DNA from: Paenibacillus sophorae
GTDB taxonomy: Bacteria; Bacillota; Bacilli; Paenibacillales; Paenibacillaceae
Direction: 5' to 3'
Length of the DNA: 64,000 nt
Assembly (NCBI RefSeq): GCF_018966525.1
Contig: NZ_CP076607.1
Location: 868,001 to 932,000 of the forward strand
Positions 1-9,054 of this stretch are shown here, piece after piece. The position numbers were made by a program, and so were the translations under genes. The notes beneath the pieces are model-generated. The model saw only the letters and a program-made list of their open reading frames with translations. It was not told the DNA's origin and searched no databases. The first letter of the stretch is position 1; each line of letters opens with the position of its first letter.

Positions 1-1584
1 ATTAACGACATTGAGACCATGTCGGTATTCATCATCGGCCAGCGCAACATTCAATCCTACCTCGGCAGCGACAGGGCGGACATTTCCCTGTATTCACAAA
101 ATGTGGCCTTTCTGCTGAACCTGGCTTCCTCCAAACCCTACATTTCCAATATCACCATCACCTCCGGCCGCGGGTATCCGGCGCTTTCGAACACAACGGT
201 GCTGCACTCCGGACTGCCCCGGCTGCTGGAGGCCAACACTGCCGATTATAACCCTGCCCAGAAGTGGTGGACGCCTCTCTATGAGAATCAGACGACCGAC
301 GACGGCATCAAGCGGGTATTCTCGCTGGTCCGCCCAATCCGCAGCACCGAAAAGTTCCAGCCGCTGGGGGAGCTGGCGATCAGCGTCGATGTGGATGAGG
401 TGCAGGAGATGCTTCAGGACGCGGCCTGGAACGCAAACGGCCGGCTTTGGCTCGTCAATCAAGAGGACCGGATCATGTCTTCCCAGACCGGTGAAGGGCT
501 TAATATGCCGCTCGGACAGTCACTTCAGGGACTGGGCGAGCTAAGGGGAACCGAAGGCGTTCTTAACATTGCACGGGGTCAGGAGAGCAATACGCTGCTC
601 TATTACACGCTGCCGAGCCTGAACTGGAAGCTGGTCGGCGTCATTCCGACCCGGATCTATACCGCGCAGAACGAATACGTGCTTACGCTTACGGCGGTCG
701 CCATCGGTGTTGCGGCGTTGCTTGCGGGTGCGCTGGTGCTGTATTTTACCGCATGGGTTACGCGCCCGTTGACCAAGCTGGCCAGAAAGCTTAAGGACGT
801 AAGTCCCGGCGATCCGGTCAAGCAATTCGAGGTTAGGTCTACGGATGAAATCGGGATGGTGCTGCACAGCTACAATCAGCTTGGCGAGCGGATCGAGCGC
901 TTGAAAAACCAGCTGCAGCTGAACGAGGCGAAAAAAAAGGAGGCGGATATCCAGGCCCTTCAGGCCCAGATTCATCCGCATTTTCTGTATAACACTCTGT
1001 CGTCGATCCACTGGATCGCGCTCATGAACAAGGATCGGCAGGTAGCGGAAATGGTCGGGGCGCTCGGGGATTTTCTGCGGTTCAGCCTCAACGACGGCAA
1101 GGAATTCTGTTCCGTAGGGCAGGAGGTGGCGCATGCACAGAACTATGTCCGCATCATGTCGAAGCGGTTCCAGGACAAATTCGATTCCACCTTCCTGATC
1201 GATCCGAAAATTCAAGAGAGAACGATGCTGAAGCTGCTGCTGCAGCCGCTGATCGAGAACAGCATCATGCACGGCCTGAAGAAAAAGCAGGGCAAGGGCA
1301 GCGTCTTCGTCCATGCGGAGCTGCGGGGAGACGGCTTGTCCTTTGTCGTTGAGGACACCGGGGTCGGCATGGATGAGGAGAAGCTGCTGCATCTGCGCAG
1401 CCTGCTGCTCGCCGGGGAAGCAGACGAGCAGCGGCAGTCCGGCTCCTCGAACTCGGGTTATGGCCTGAGCAGTGTAGACCGCCGTCTTAAGCTGCATTAC
1501 GGCAGCGGGGCGGGTCTTCATATTGAGAGCCAACCGGGAGGCGGCACGCGAATCTCGTTCACCATACCTGTACTGGAGGGATAG
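1..1584 (+). CDS. Sensor histidine kinase, YesM/LytS type (5' partial)
   Basis: Membrane sensor kinase that should phosphorylate the response regulator encoded 2 bases downstream. The frame is open from base 1 with no clear start, so the N-terminus (first membrane segment and part of the extracellular sensor) lies outside the window. Visible parts, numbered from the ATG at base 19: extracellular dCache-like region to about residue 215, a membrane helix about 219-245, a HAMP linker, the His_kinase motif HPHFLYN with the likely phosphoacceptor His321, and a C-terminal HATPase with N-box LIENSIMHG and the G-box DTGVGMDEE. This order is typical of YesM-type kinases that control carbohydrate uptake. 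The sugar ABC importer downstream is the probable target; the ligand is unknown. Confidence 0.9.
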   Translation: MNDIETMSVFIIGQRNIQSYLGSDRADISLYSQNVAFLLNLASSKPYISNITITSGRGYPALSNTTVLHSGLPRLLEANTADYNPAQKWWTPLYENQTTDDGIKRVFSLVRPIRSTEKFQPLGELAISVDVDEVQEMLQDAAWNANGRLWLVNQEDRIMSSQTGEGLNMPLGQSLQGLGELRGTEGVLNIARGQESNTLLYYTLPSLNWKLVGVIPTRIYTAQNEYVLTLTAVAIGVAALLAGALVLYFTAWVTRPLTKLARKLKDVSPGDPVKQFEVRSTDEIGMVLHSYNQLGERIERLKNQLQLNEAKKKEADIQALQAQIHPHFLYNTLSSIHWIALMNKDRQVAEMVGALGDFLRFSLNDGKEFCSVGQEVAHAQNYVRIMSKRFQDKFDSTFLIDPKIQERTMLKLLLQPLIENSIMHGLKKKQGKGSVFVHAELRGDGLSFVVEDTGVGMDEEKLLHLRSLLLAGEADEQRQSGSSNSGYGLSSVDRRLKLHYGSGAGLHIESQPGGGTRISFTIPVLEG

Positions 1585-1586
1585 CT

Positions 1587-3152
1587 GTGAATATACTGAT
1601 CGTCGACGACGAGGTCATCATCCGGACGGGACTGTGCACGGTTATTGACTGGGAGGAGCTCGGCATGACGCTGCTTCCGCCGGCGGAATCGGCGGAGGAG
1701 GCGCTGGAGCGCATTCCCGGCGAACGCCCCGATATCGTGCTGACCGACATCCGCATGTCGGGGATGGACGGGATAGAGCTGGCCAAGGAGATTAAGCGGA
1801 GGCTGCCGGACGCCGAGATCATTATCCTGACCGGCTACGATGATTTCGGTTACGCCCAGCAGGCGCTGCGGGAAGGGGTGACTGATTATCTGCTGAAGAC
1901 CAGTGGCCCTGAGGAGGTCATCAAGGCGGTGATGAAAGCCCAGCGGAACCTGAGCGCGAAGCGGGAAGCGGCAAAGCAGGGGGCGGTTTCCGCCGCGGCG
2001 CTGCGGAGCCGGCTGCTTGAGGAGTGGCTGACGGGAGGCGGCAGGCGGTCGCCGGAAACGGCAGCCTTTGAGCCGGTAAGAGACTGGCTAAGGCAGAACG
2101 GGGTCTTTTCCACGGAGGAGGCCGGCGGCGTTCAGCCGATGCGGGTGCTGCTGGTAGGAGCCTCCGGCTGGGGAGATGGCCGGTTCAGCGAGCTGATCCT
2201 GGGAAGTGCGGAGAACCGTCTGCAAGAGCTTTTGCCATGCGTCACGCTGGTGCGAAACCATACGGTCATCGTGGCGCTTCGCGCCGAAGAGGGCTGGCCT
2301 GGCATGCGTTCGCTGGAGAAAACGCTGAACCGGGTGCGGGAAATGCTCAAATGCGATCTCTTTGCCGCGGCCGGAAATATCGTTCATTCGCTCGGTGAGC
2401 TGCCCCGCTCTTATGAGGAAGCGACCAAGGTTTACGCCTACCGGGTCCTGTTCGGAGACCGGGGCTTGTACGAGATGAAGGATATCGAGCGCCGCAGGGG
2501 CGGCCGGACCGTCTGCTCGGAGAAGGAGGAGCAGGAGCTTCTGGGGCTGCTGATCCATAACCATGCGACTCAGCTGCATGCCTGGACCCACCGGATCGTA
2601 GAGGAGCAGCTTAAGGACCCGGACGCGACTCCGGCGGCGCTGCAGGCCTATCTTCAGTCGGTCGTTATCGTTGCGCACCGCTGGCTGGACCGGAACCGGG
2701 AGATCGGCGCAAGCGAGCCTGCGGCGGTTCCGATCTTTACCTTTGAGCCCGGCACGCGGCTGGAGGATGAACTTTTCCGTCAGCTGCTGTCCGTTATGAA
2801 CGAGTTTCATCAGGGGGCGAGCGACAGCCGCTACTCCTACATTCAGCGCGCCATCGCGTATATACGTAATCACCTCGACCAGCAGCTTAGCCTGCAGCAG
2901 GTCGCCGGGTTCGTCCATCTGAACCCCAACCACTTCAGCGAGGTCTTCAAGCGGGAGACCGGCCAGGGCTATATGGAATTTGTGACCCGGGAGCGGATGC
3001 TCCGGGCGGGCAGCTTGCTTCTTACGACGCAGAAGAAAATCGGCGAAATCGCGGGCGAGGTCGGTTACGAGGATATGAAATATTTCAGCCAGCAGTTCAA
3101 AAAAATCATGGGCTGCACGCCATCGGAATACCGCCAAGCGAATGTTAATTAA
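1587..3152 (+). CDS. Response regulator, YesN/AraC type
   Basis: Cognate DNA-binding regulator of the upstream kinase. The GTG start at 1587 follows the kinase stop codon by 2 bases, with GGAGGG at 1575-1580, so the pair is one transcription unit. The N-terminal receiver (about residues 1-120) has the acidic pair IVDDE and the phosphoacceptor in VLTDIRMSGMDG. A middle region of about 280 residues has no motif I recognise. The C-terminal 100 residues are an AraC-type double helix-turn-helix (FKRETGQGYMEFVTRERM, then IAGEVGYEDMKYFSQQFKK). YesN-family proteins usually activate neighbouring sugar transport or polysaccharide utilisation genes. Confidence 0.92.
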   Translation: MNILIVDDEVIIRTGLCTVIDWEELGMTLLPPAESAEEALERIPGERPDIVLTDIRMSGMDGIELAKEIKRRLPDAEIIILTGYDDFGYAQQALREGVTDYLLKTSGPEEVIKAVMKAQRNLSAKREAAKQGAVSAAALRSRLLEEWLTGGGRRSPETAAFEPVRDWLRQNGVFSTEEAGGVQPMRVLLVGASGWGDGRFSELILGSAENRLQELLPCVTLVRNHTVIVALRAEEGWPGMRSLEKTLNRVREMLKCDLFAAAGNIVHSLGELPRSYEEATKVYAYRVLFGDRGLYEMKDIERRRGGRTVCSEKEEQELLGLLIHNHATQLHAWTHRIVEEQLKDPDATPAALQAYLQSVVIVAHRWLDRNREIGASEPAAVPIFTFEPGTRLEDELFRQLLSVMNEFHQGASDSRYSYIQRAIAYIRNHLDQQLSLQQVAGFVHLNPNHFSEVFKRETGQGYMEFVTRERMLRAGSLLLTTQKKIGEIAGEVGYEDMKYFSQQFKKIMGCTPSEYRQANVN

Positions 3153-3197
3153 TATGACGCGATTATGTAATGATAGGCCGGTTTTCAGGCTGATATC

Positions 3198-3217
3198 CGA
3201 ACGTTATGTTCGTTTTT
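3198..3217 (+). terminator. Small hairpin after the two-component pair
   Basis: CGAAC-GTTAT-GTTCG followed by five T residues lies between the response regulator and the binding-protein gene. The stem is only 5 bp, so it may be a weak terminator or an operator-like palindrome. Confidence 0.35.
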
Positions 3218-3328
3218 ATGCCACAACCCGAATTCTGTCTACCCAGTACCTGTAGAATGTCTCCTGTTGGCCCCGTCCTTGCTCACCTATACTGAATGTA
3301 CAAAATGAAATTCAAGGAGGGCTTGGCA

Positions 3329-4669
3329 TTGAAAATGAAAACACTGGCCGTCACGGCCTGCACAGTGGCTATGTCGCTGCTAATTGCAGCATGCGGACAA
3401 GGAGGCAATACGGGGAGCTCCGGCGCAGCGGAGGGCGATACCACCGGAGCCGCGGCCTCCAGAATCAAGCTGTCCGTCTGGCATAATTTCTCCGGCGATG
3501 ATCTCAGAGCGAAAGCGGTGCGCGCGCAGATCGACAAGTTCAAGGCCGAACATCCCGAAGTCGAGCTGGACGCCCAGGCGATTCCTCCCGACGGTTACCG
3601 CCAACGGCTGAAGACCGTAGCTGCGGCCGACGAGATGCCGGACGTCTTCTTCACCCAATCGGGTACGTCCATCAAAGAGTTCTACGACGGAGGGCTGATC
3701 CAACCGATTACGTCCCTGCTGGGCGAGCATCCTGAATGGAAGGACAATTTCATTCCCGGTTCGCTGGATGCGCTGTCCTTTGACGGAGAAGTTTACGCGA
3801 CGCCGCTGAGCGGTTCCGCAACCTCCTTCCTGTTCTACAATAAATCTCTTTTCGAACAATACAATGTTAAGGTCCCGACCACATGGGATGAGCTGATGAC
3901 GGCGGTCAAGACGTTCAACGACAACAAAATCACCCCGATTTCGCTTGGAAACAAGGCTTCATGGTTGGCGCAGTCCAGTATTATCTCGTCGCTGGCGGAC
4001 CGCGTCACCGGAACCGACTGGTTCAAGAAAGCGGTCAATCAGGACGGAGCCAAATTCACCGATCCGGAATTCGTGCAGGCGCTGACTTATTTTAAACAGC
4101 TGGCCGACGCCAATGCGTTCCAGACCGGCTTCAACAGCCTGGACAACACGCAGATGGAACAGTACTTCATCGAGGGCAAGGCCGCAATGATGATCGACGG
4201 CGCATGGGCGCTGACGAATATGGCCGCATCCGGAACGGAAGAACAGCTGAACCAGGTAGACGTGACGATCCTGCCTTTTGTTCCCGGAGGCAAGGGCGAC
4301 CCGAATTCCATGTCCGGCGGCTCGGGCGGCGGTCTCGCGCTCAGCAAGCATGTGGAAGGCGATCAGCTGAAGGCGGCGCTGGAGCTGATTTATACCGTCA
4401 GCGGACCGGATGCGATGAAGGCGATCGCTGGCAGCAACTCGATCGTGACGTACAATGTGGAGCTGGATGAGTCCCAGGTCATGCCGCTGTTCTACAAAGC
4501 GTATAACCTGTACAAATCGGTGAAGCTGACGCCGGTCTATGACGCCTATCTGACCTCCTCGGCTACGGAAGCGGTTAACAACGGGCTGCAGGAGCTCTCC
4601 ATGGGCGGCAATCCGGAAGATATCGCGAAGAAGATTCAAGATGCCCAGGCCCGCGAACTCGGCAAGTAA
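3329..4669 (+). CDS. Sugar ABC transporter substrate-binding lipoprotein
   Basis: Extracellular solute-binding protein (family 1, MalE/MsmE type) that captures a sugar or oligosaccharide for the two permeases downstream. The best start is TTG at 3329: AAGGAGG at 3314-3320 is placed 8 bases upstream, whereas the more upstream ATG has no such site. The resulting signal peptide ends in the lipobox LIAAC, with Cys22 as the lipidation site. The mature chain begins with a Gly/Ser-rich tether and then the family pattern (LSVWHNFSGDD, MMIDGAWALTNMA). No sugar ATPase gene is adjacent, which is usual in Bacillales, where MsmX-like ATPases are shared. Substrate not determinable. Confidence 0.9.
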   Translation: MKMKTLAVTACTVAMSLLIAACGQGGNTGSSGAAEGDTTGAAASRIKLSVWHNFSGDDLRAKAVRAQIDKFKAEHPEVELDAQAIPPDGYRQRLKTVAAADEMPDVFFTQSGTSIKEFYDGGLIQPITSLLGEHPEWKDNFIPGSLDALSFDGEVYATPLSGSATSFLFYNKSLFEQYNVKVPTTWDELMTAVKTFNDNKITPISLGNKASWLAQSSIISSLADRVTGTDWFKKAVNQDGAKFTDPEFVQALTYFKQLADANAFQTGFNSLDNTQMEQYFIEGKAAMMIDGAWALTNMAASGTEEQLNQVDVTILPFVPGGKGDPNSMSGGSGGGLALSKHVEGDQLKAALELIYTVSGPDAMKAIAGSNSIVTYNVELDESQVMPLFYKAYNLYKSVKLTPVYDAYLTSSATEAVNNGLQELSMGGNPEDIAKKIQDAQARELGK

Positions 4670-4794
4670 ACTCACTTAAGCCCTGTTCCGCTACCCGAAG
4701 CTTCTTGGAGGAACAGCGTCCGCTTCCCCGGGGGAGGCGGACAGCCGTTCACTTCTTCCATCCTGAAAGGCTAGCATACAAAAGGAGGCCGGCT

Positions 4795-5673
4795 ATGGCA
4801 TTCACGAACCGTCTCAGAGGCTTTATTGTGATTGGGCTGCTGCCTGCCTTGATCATCTATTTGGTCTTCGTTATCGTTCCTATTCTCTGGTCCGCGTACT
4901 ACGGATTTTTTGACTGGAAAGGCATTGGCGCCGCCCGCTTTATCGGACTGGGCAACTACGCCGAGGCGCTTAAGGACCCTATTTTCTGGAAGGCGCTCAA
5001 GAACAACCTGATCATTGTCGCCGCCTCGATTCTGGGGCAGCTGCCGATCGCTCTCATACTGTCCCTTATTCTTAGAAAAAGCACGCTGTTTCACCGGTTT
5101 GTCCGCTCGGCTGTTTTTATGCCGATGGTCGTATCGACCGTCGTTATCGGCCTCATCTGGGGTTACATCTATCACCCGCAGATCGGGATATTGAACGTGC
5201 TGCTGGAGCGGTTCGGACTTGGCTCATGGATTCGCGACTGGCTCGGTGACCGGGGCATCAACATGTATTCGGTCAGTGCCCCGGTGATTTGGGCGAACAT
5301 CGGACCTTACCTTATTATTTTTCTGTCCGCGATCCAGAATATCTCCTCCGATGTCGAGGAAGCGGCCAAAATCGACGGGGCCATCAAGGCCAAATGGCTG
5401 TATCTCATCGTCATCCCGATGATCTGGGATACGATCAAGGTCGCCATCGTGCTGTGCATCTCGGGTAGCCTAAAAGCGTTTGACCTGATTTTTGTCATGA
5501 CGGGCGGGGGACCTGCGCAGTCCACCGAGCTTCTAGCCACATACATGTACAACAATACCTTTGAAATTTTCCGTTACGGCTACGGGTCGGCGGTTTCAAC
5601 CTTAATTATTATCATCAGCATGATTCTGGTGCTCGGCAGCCAACTGCTGATGCGAAAGAGAGGGATGGAATGA
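4795..5673 (+). CDS. Sugar ABC transporter permease, MalF/UgpA-like
   Basis: First inner-membrane permease of the importer. The start at 4795 is preferred because AAAGGAGG at 4781-4788 precedes it by 6 bases; the open frame extends 90 bases further upstream without a ribosome site. About 292 residues with six predicted membrane helices. The cytoplasmic EAA loop reads EEAAKIDGAIKAKWLYLIVIP, the docking site for the ATPase. It is followed by its partner permease with a 4-base overlap. Confidence 0.92.
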   Translation: MAFTNRLRGFIVIGLLPALIIYLVFVIVPILWSAYYGFFDWKGIGAARFIGLGNYAEALKDPIFWKALKNNLIIVAASILGQLPIALILSLILRKSTLFHRFVRSAVFMPMVVSTVVIGLIWGYIYHPQIGILNVLLERFGLGSWIRDWLGDRGINMYSVSAPVIWANIGPYLIIFLSAIQNISSDVEEAAKIDGAIKAKWLYLIVIPMIWDTIKVAIVLCISGSLKAFDLIFVMTGGGPAQSTELLATYMYNNTFEIFRYGYGSAVSTLIIIISMILVLGSQLLMRKRGME

Positions 5674-6551
5674 AAACGATCGCTACCGGCAGCCTGGCCG
5701 AAAGCACGGCTGGCAGGACGTCCGGAGCCCTGAAGTTCAGAGCGTCGTGGCTCCTTCATCTCGTGCTTCTCGCTTTTGCGCTGGTCACCTTGTACCCGCT
5801 GCTGTGGCTGTTTATCAGTTCGTTTAAATCAAATCAGGATTTCTTCGGCAGCCCGTTCGCGCTTCCGTCGGTCTGGCGGTTCGAGAACTATACCCGGGCT
5901 TGGGAGATCGGCGGAATTGGCTCCGCATTCCTGAATTCTATTGTCGTTGCAGTCTTATCGCTGGTGTTGACTCTGTTTCTCGGAACGCTCACGGCTTTTA
6001 TCGTATCCCGCCTGGAGTTCCGGTTCAAAGGCTTGATCATGATGCTGTTCGTGCTTGGCATGCTGATTCCCATTCACAGCACGCTGGTGCCGCTGTTCAT
6101 TCTGATGAAGAGCCTTGGCATCCTGGATACGTACGCATCGCTGATTCTGCCGTATACGGCTTTTGAGCTGCCAATCGCGGTATTCGTCGTTGCTGCCTAT
6201 CTGACTTCCGTGCCGAAAGAGCTGGAGGAAGCGGCCATGATCGACGGCAACGGATACTGGGGAATTTTCTTTCGGATTATCGTCCCGCTGGCGGTTCCCG
6301 CCATGGCCACGGTATCCATTCTCGGCTTCCTCAGATTCTGGAATGATTTTGCGTTCGCGCTCGTCTTTATCAACGATCAGGCGCTGAAGACGCTGCCGCT
6401 CAGCCTGTCGCTGTTCTCGGACGGATACGGTACGGACTACAGCCTGACGATGGCCGCCATGTCAATCGCCGTCATTCCGACCATCATTATTTATCTGCTC
6501 TTCCAGAATTATATTATGAAGGGGATGGTAGCGGGTGCAGTGAAAGGCTGA
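5670..6551 (+). CDS. Sugar ABC transporter permease, MalG/UgpE-like
   Basis: Second permease of the importer. Its ATG overlaps the stop of the first permease (ATGA), pointing to coupled translation. 293 residues, about six membrane helices, with the EAA loop EEAAMIDGNGYWGIFFRII near residue 190. Together with the lipoprotein and upstream permease it forms a CUT1-type sugar importer lacking only the shared ATPase. Confidence 0.92.
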   Translation: MKTIATGSLAESTAGRTSGALKFRASWLLHLVLLAFALVTLYPLLWLFISSFKSNQDFFGSPFALPSVWRFENYTRAWEIGGIGSAFLNSIVVAVLSLVLTLFLGTLTAFIVSRLEFRFKGLIMMLFVLGMLIPIHSTLVPLFILMKSLGILDTYASLILPYTAFELPIAVFVVAAYLTSVPKELEEAAMIDGNGYWGIFFRIIVPLAVPAMATVSILGFLRFWNDFAFALVFINDQALKTLPLSLSLFSDGYGTDYSLTMAAMSIAVIPTIIIYLLFQNYIMKGMVAGAVKG

Positions 6552-6581
6552 TACCCTCCCATGTCCGGACGGCAATACGGG

Positions 6582-6624
6582 AAAAGCAAGGCGCTTCGGG
6601 AAACCGGAGGCCTTGCTTTTTTTT
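6582..6624 (+). terminator. Rho-independent terminator of the sugar ABC operon
   Basis: The 10-base stem AAAGCAAGGC (6583-6592) pairs with GCCTTGCTTT (6610-6619) and is followed by a run of T. It lies 31 bases after the last permease. Confidence 0.85.
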
Positions 6625-6674
6625 AAATTACCCTTTCGGGGAATCTCCCGGATTGGCGAATGAGCATGATGATT

Positions 6675-6709
6675 GCTCTCTCTTTAAGTTAGAGAGGGCT
6701 CTTTTTTTA
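6675..6709 (+). terminator. Second terminator-like hairpin
   Basis: GCTCTCTCT (6675-6683) pairs with AGAGAGGGC (6691-6699) with one G-U pair, followed by seven T residues. It forms a tandem stop with the preceding hairpin. The rest of the 6552-6853 gap shows no gene. Confidence 0.6.
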
Positions 6710-6853
6710 TGTATCTCTCGAATGATCAGGCTAGGAGGGGATTTTTTATAGCGGCGGTTATTTATTGGAATTCGTTCTTTTAAGCTTCTGCTAATATTGG
6801 TAGGTTAGAATCGGTTAATGTTATGCAGAACAGAAATGAGGGGGAGGACACAA

Positions 6854-8119
6854 ATGCCGCAACGAACCGTGACACCAATGGATTTGAAGGTTGCCCCGCA
6901 GACCGACATGCTCCCGGCGAAAAAGAAAGAACGGATAGAAGAAGTAACCCTGTTAAGGGCGTTTGCGTTTCTCGCCATTACCATGCAGCACAGCATAGCG
7001 GAATATATTTACCGGAGCGATATTTTGCAGCCCGATGCTATCATGCTGGCGATGCTGTTTGATTTCACGCGTTTCGGGACGCCGACTTTTGTGTTTCTGT
7101 CCGGGCTGCTGCTGTTTTACAACAACAACGGCAAGCTTTCCTATTGGCCTTTTGTTCGAAAAAAGCTGGTGGATATTTACTTACCGTTTGTATGCTGGAC
7201 GGTCATTTATTGGATCGCCGTACAGGGGGTTGCATTCGGTCAATTGGGAAATCCGGCAGACTGGCCGAGGACATTGCTCCGTGAGTTGTTCCTGCCGACA
7301 TACGGGTATCATCTGTGGTTTATTCCAATGATTTTTCAATATTATCTCTTATTCCCACTGTTTGCGCTTGCGATCCAAAAGGTGCGCCAAAAGCTTCAAG
7401 CGATGCCCGGAGGAGCGTCCTTCCGCCGCATGTTTATGATCGTTGCCGCGATAGGTGCGTTATACGGCATTCTGATGTGGTTATCCAGTTACCGGATGCC
7501 GGACTGGGCGGAGGATTGGGGCGGGCTCTGGGCGAGCGTAATCTCTTACCGGTCGTACTATTTTGTTTTTTATTTCTTCTACTTTCTGCTTGGCGCGGTT
7601 TGCGCCTTTGGACTTCAGCGCTGGCGGCGTTTTGTGGAAGATGGCTTTATCTGGTACGGATTTGCATTTATTGCTCTGTACATCTGGCAAGGTTATGAGA
7701 TCCTTAACCATTCCACGGAAACCATAAACCTGAACTTTGCCGGATACTTGAGGCCTTTTACCTTCGTTCTTATCGTGTCCCAGCTGCTGCTGTTGTACGG
7801 TATTATATGGATCGTGCAGACGAGGGGAGGAGCGGTATGCAGGATTTTTCGCTTTATCGGCACTTATTCCTTTGGCGGTTTTCTCGGACATGCCTTTGTT
7901 CTGATGCTGATCAGCTCCATCACCAGGCCGCTTGCGCTCACCGGCTACCATCTGTCTGCGGCTGTTCTTACCTTTGCGCTAACGGCGGCGGGTTCGATCG
8001 GGCTTGCCAAGCTGCTCAGCAAGCTGTCTTTCGGGCGGTGGCTTATCGGAACGACAGGGAAGCAGGCGAACCGAAATCGGATAAAGGCCAGTCCAGCGCA
8101 GCAAACCTTTCCTCAATAA
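6854..8119 (+). CDS. Membrane acyltransferase, acyltransferase 3 family
   Basis: Integral membrane protein of about 421 residues with roughly ten hydrophobic segments. After a short polar N-terminus it carries the family signature VTLLRAFAFLAITMQHS, with the conserved His at the end of the first helix, then RYLFxKxxxLYLPFV-like spacing (FVRKKLVDIYLPFVCW). This family transfers acyl groups to sugars or surface polymers (OatA, WecH and poly-intercellular adhesin IcaC relatives). The ATG at 6854 is chosen because GGGGGAGG at 6839-6846 precedes it. It stands alone between two terminators. Acceptor molecule unknown. Confidence 0.8.
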   Translation: MPQRTVTPMDLKVAPQTDMLPAKKKERIEEVTLLRAFAFLAITMQHSIAEYIYRSDILQPDAIMLAMLFDFTRFGTPTFVFLSGLLLFYNNNGKLSYWPFVRKKLVDIYLPFVCWTVIYWIAVQGVAFGQLGNPADWPRTLLRELFLPTYGYHLWFIPMIFQYYLLFPLFALAIQKVRQKLQAMPGGASFRRMFMIVAAIGALYGILMWLSSYRMPDWAEDWGGLWASVISYRSYYFVFYFFYFLLGAVCAFGLQRWRRFVEDGFIWYGFAFIALYIWQGYEILNHSTETINLNFAGYLRPFTFVLIVSQLLLLYGIIWIVQTRGGAVCRIFRFIGTYSFGGFLGHAFVLMLISSITRPLALTGYHLSAAVLTFALTAAGSIGLAKLLSKLSFGRWLIGTTGKQANRNRIKASPAQQTFPQ

Positions 8120-8146
8120 AGGCCGTTCGGCTCCATATGGCAGCGG

Positions 8147-8172
8147 AAGACACCTGGAAGGGTGTCTTTTTT
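8147..8172 (+). terminator. Terminator of the acyltransferase gene
   Basis: GACACC (8149-8154) and GGTGTC (8161-8166) form a short stem followed by a T-rich tract, 30 bases after the stop codon. Confidence 0.6.
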
Positions 8173-8207
8173 GATTTCTTTTTCAGACATGATAAATTAT
8201 ACAAATA

Positions 8208-8232
8208 GTTATAAAGTTATAACTGTTATAAG
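8208..8232. promoter_or_regulatory. GTTATAA repeats upstream of the toxin-antitoxin pair (likely operator)
   Basis: GTTATAA occurs three times at 8208, 8216 and 8225 with 8-9 base spacing. The middle copy is part of the perfect 8-base palindrome GTTATAAC (8216-8223). The cluster sits 45-70 bases before the antitoxin start, where autoregulation by AbrB-type antitoxins normally occurs. Function is inferred from position and symmetry. Confidence 0.45.
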
Positions 8233-8276
8233 GTGTAACTTTATAGAGTGTGATCATAATATGAAGGGGGAATAAA

Positions 8277-8570
8277 ATGAATGGAGCGATCAAATTGAGT
8301 CAGGAGAAATCGGTAACGAAACGTTACTCCAGAAAAATAGGTCGAATGGGAAATAGCCTTGGTGTGAGTCTGCCTAAAAGTCTTGCCGACAAAATGAATG
8401 TGGTGCAAGGCGATGAGATCGAGTTTATTGAGACTGCCGATGGTGAGGTTTTACTGAGAAAAGTCCGTCATGTGGAGCTGCCTGAACATGTCCGTCCTGA
8501 GGTACTCGAGGCATTCTACGATATTTTTGAAGAAGATAGACAAATATTTGACGATCTAAGGGACCGGTAA
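8277..8570 (+). CDS. AbrB/MazE-like antitoxin
   Basis: 97-residue protein with a SpoVT/AbrB swapped-hairpin DNA-binding domain: RKIGRMGNSLGVSLPKSLAD, then VVQGDEIEFIE. The acidic C-terminus (AFYDIFEEDRQIFDDLRD) is the typical flexible toxin-neutralising tail. GAAGGGGG at 8263-8270 supports the start. One base separates its stop from the Doc-like toxin start, as in a toxin-antitoxin operon. It would bind DNA at its own promoter and block the toxin. Confidence 0.82.
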   Translation: MNGAIKLSQEKSVTKRYSRKIGRMGNSLGVSLPKSLADKMNVVQGDEIEFIETADGEVLLRKVRHVELPEHVRPEVLEAFYDIFEEDRQIFDDLRDR

Positions 8571-8571
8571 G

Positions 8572-8964
8572 ATGACTATTTTTTTGACAAAAGAAGAAAT
8601 CGTTGCAGCCCACTGTTATATGATAAGAAAAATGAATGACGCGGATCAGGCAGGCATTAAAGATCATGCCTTACTTGACTCTGCTGTACATAAACCTGAG
8701 CAAAGTTTGTTTGGTGAAGATGCTTACCCGTCATTGTTTGAAAAAGCGGCCGCTCTATTGGAATCCTTAGTTAAAAATCATAGTTTTCATAATGGGAATA
8801 AGCGAACGGCTTATCTTGCAGTTAAGTCTTTTTTGATGGTAAATGGATATCATTTAAAGATGGTGCGTTTATTTGCAGTTGAGTTCATAGTGGATATTGC
8901 CAAAGACGGGTATTCATTCGAGCAGATAGCCAGTATTCTCCGTGAGCATTCGGTTCGAAAATAA
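8572..8964 (+). CDS. doc: Doc (death on curing) family toxin
   Basis: 130-residue Fic/Doc-fold protein. The motif HxFx[ND][AG]NKR is complete at residues 70-78 (HSFHNGNKR), which is the Doc rather than the classical Fic version. Characterised Doc phosphorylates elongation factor Tu and stops translation. The catalytic His70 and the Lys/Arg anion site are present, so the toxin looks functional. The partner upstream is AbrB/MazE-like rather than the Phd antitoxin of the phage P1 system. Low GC compared with the flanks suggests acquisition. Confidence 0.88.
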   Translation: MTIFLTKEEIVAAHCYMIRKMNDADQAGIKDHALLDSAVHKPEQSLFGEDAYPSLFEKAAALLESLVKNHSFHNGNKRTAYLAVKSFLMVNGYHLKMVRLFAVEFIVDIAKDGYSFEQIASILREHSVRK

Positions 8965-9024
8965 TAAGGTACTTAGAGTAACATGAAAAAGTTCACTATT
9001 CGTAGAAGCTTCTGAGATTTACTT

Positions 9025-9054
9025 TCGGACAGGAGTTCGACTCCCCTCGGCTCC
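9025..9054 (+). ncRNA. ssrA: Fragment of the tmRNA (ssrA) 3' end, probable attachment-site scar
   Basis: Thirty bases starting TCGGACAGG and ending CTCGGCTCC match what I recall as the tRNA-like 3' end of Firmicutes tmRNA: T-arm with TTCGACT loop and the 3' acceptor strand CTCGGCTCC. The T-stem has one A-C mismatch (AGGAG against CCCCT), and neither the 5' half nor the tag-coding region is nearby. It is therefore a non-functional piece. The ssrA 3' end is a classic integration site, so this could be one edge of an old island. Confidence 0.55.

Noticed and set aside
541..1533. Long minus-strand ORF opposite the sensor kinase
   Set aside because: It is a shadow of the GC-rich kinase gene; the translated residues show no domain and the true frame has HAMP, His_kinase and HATPase motifs.
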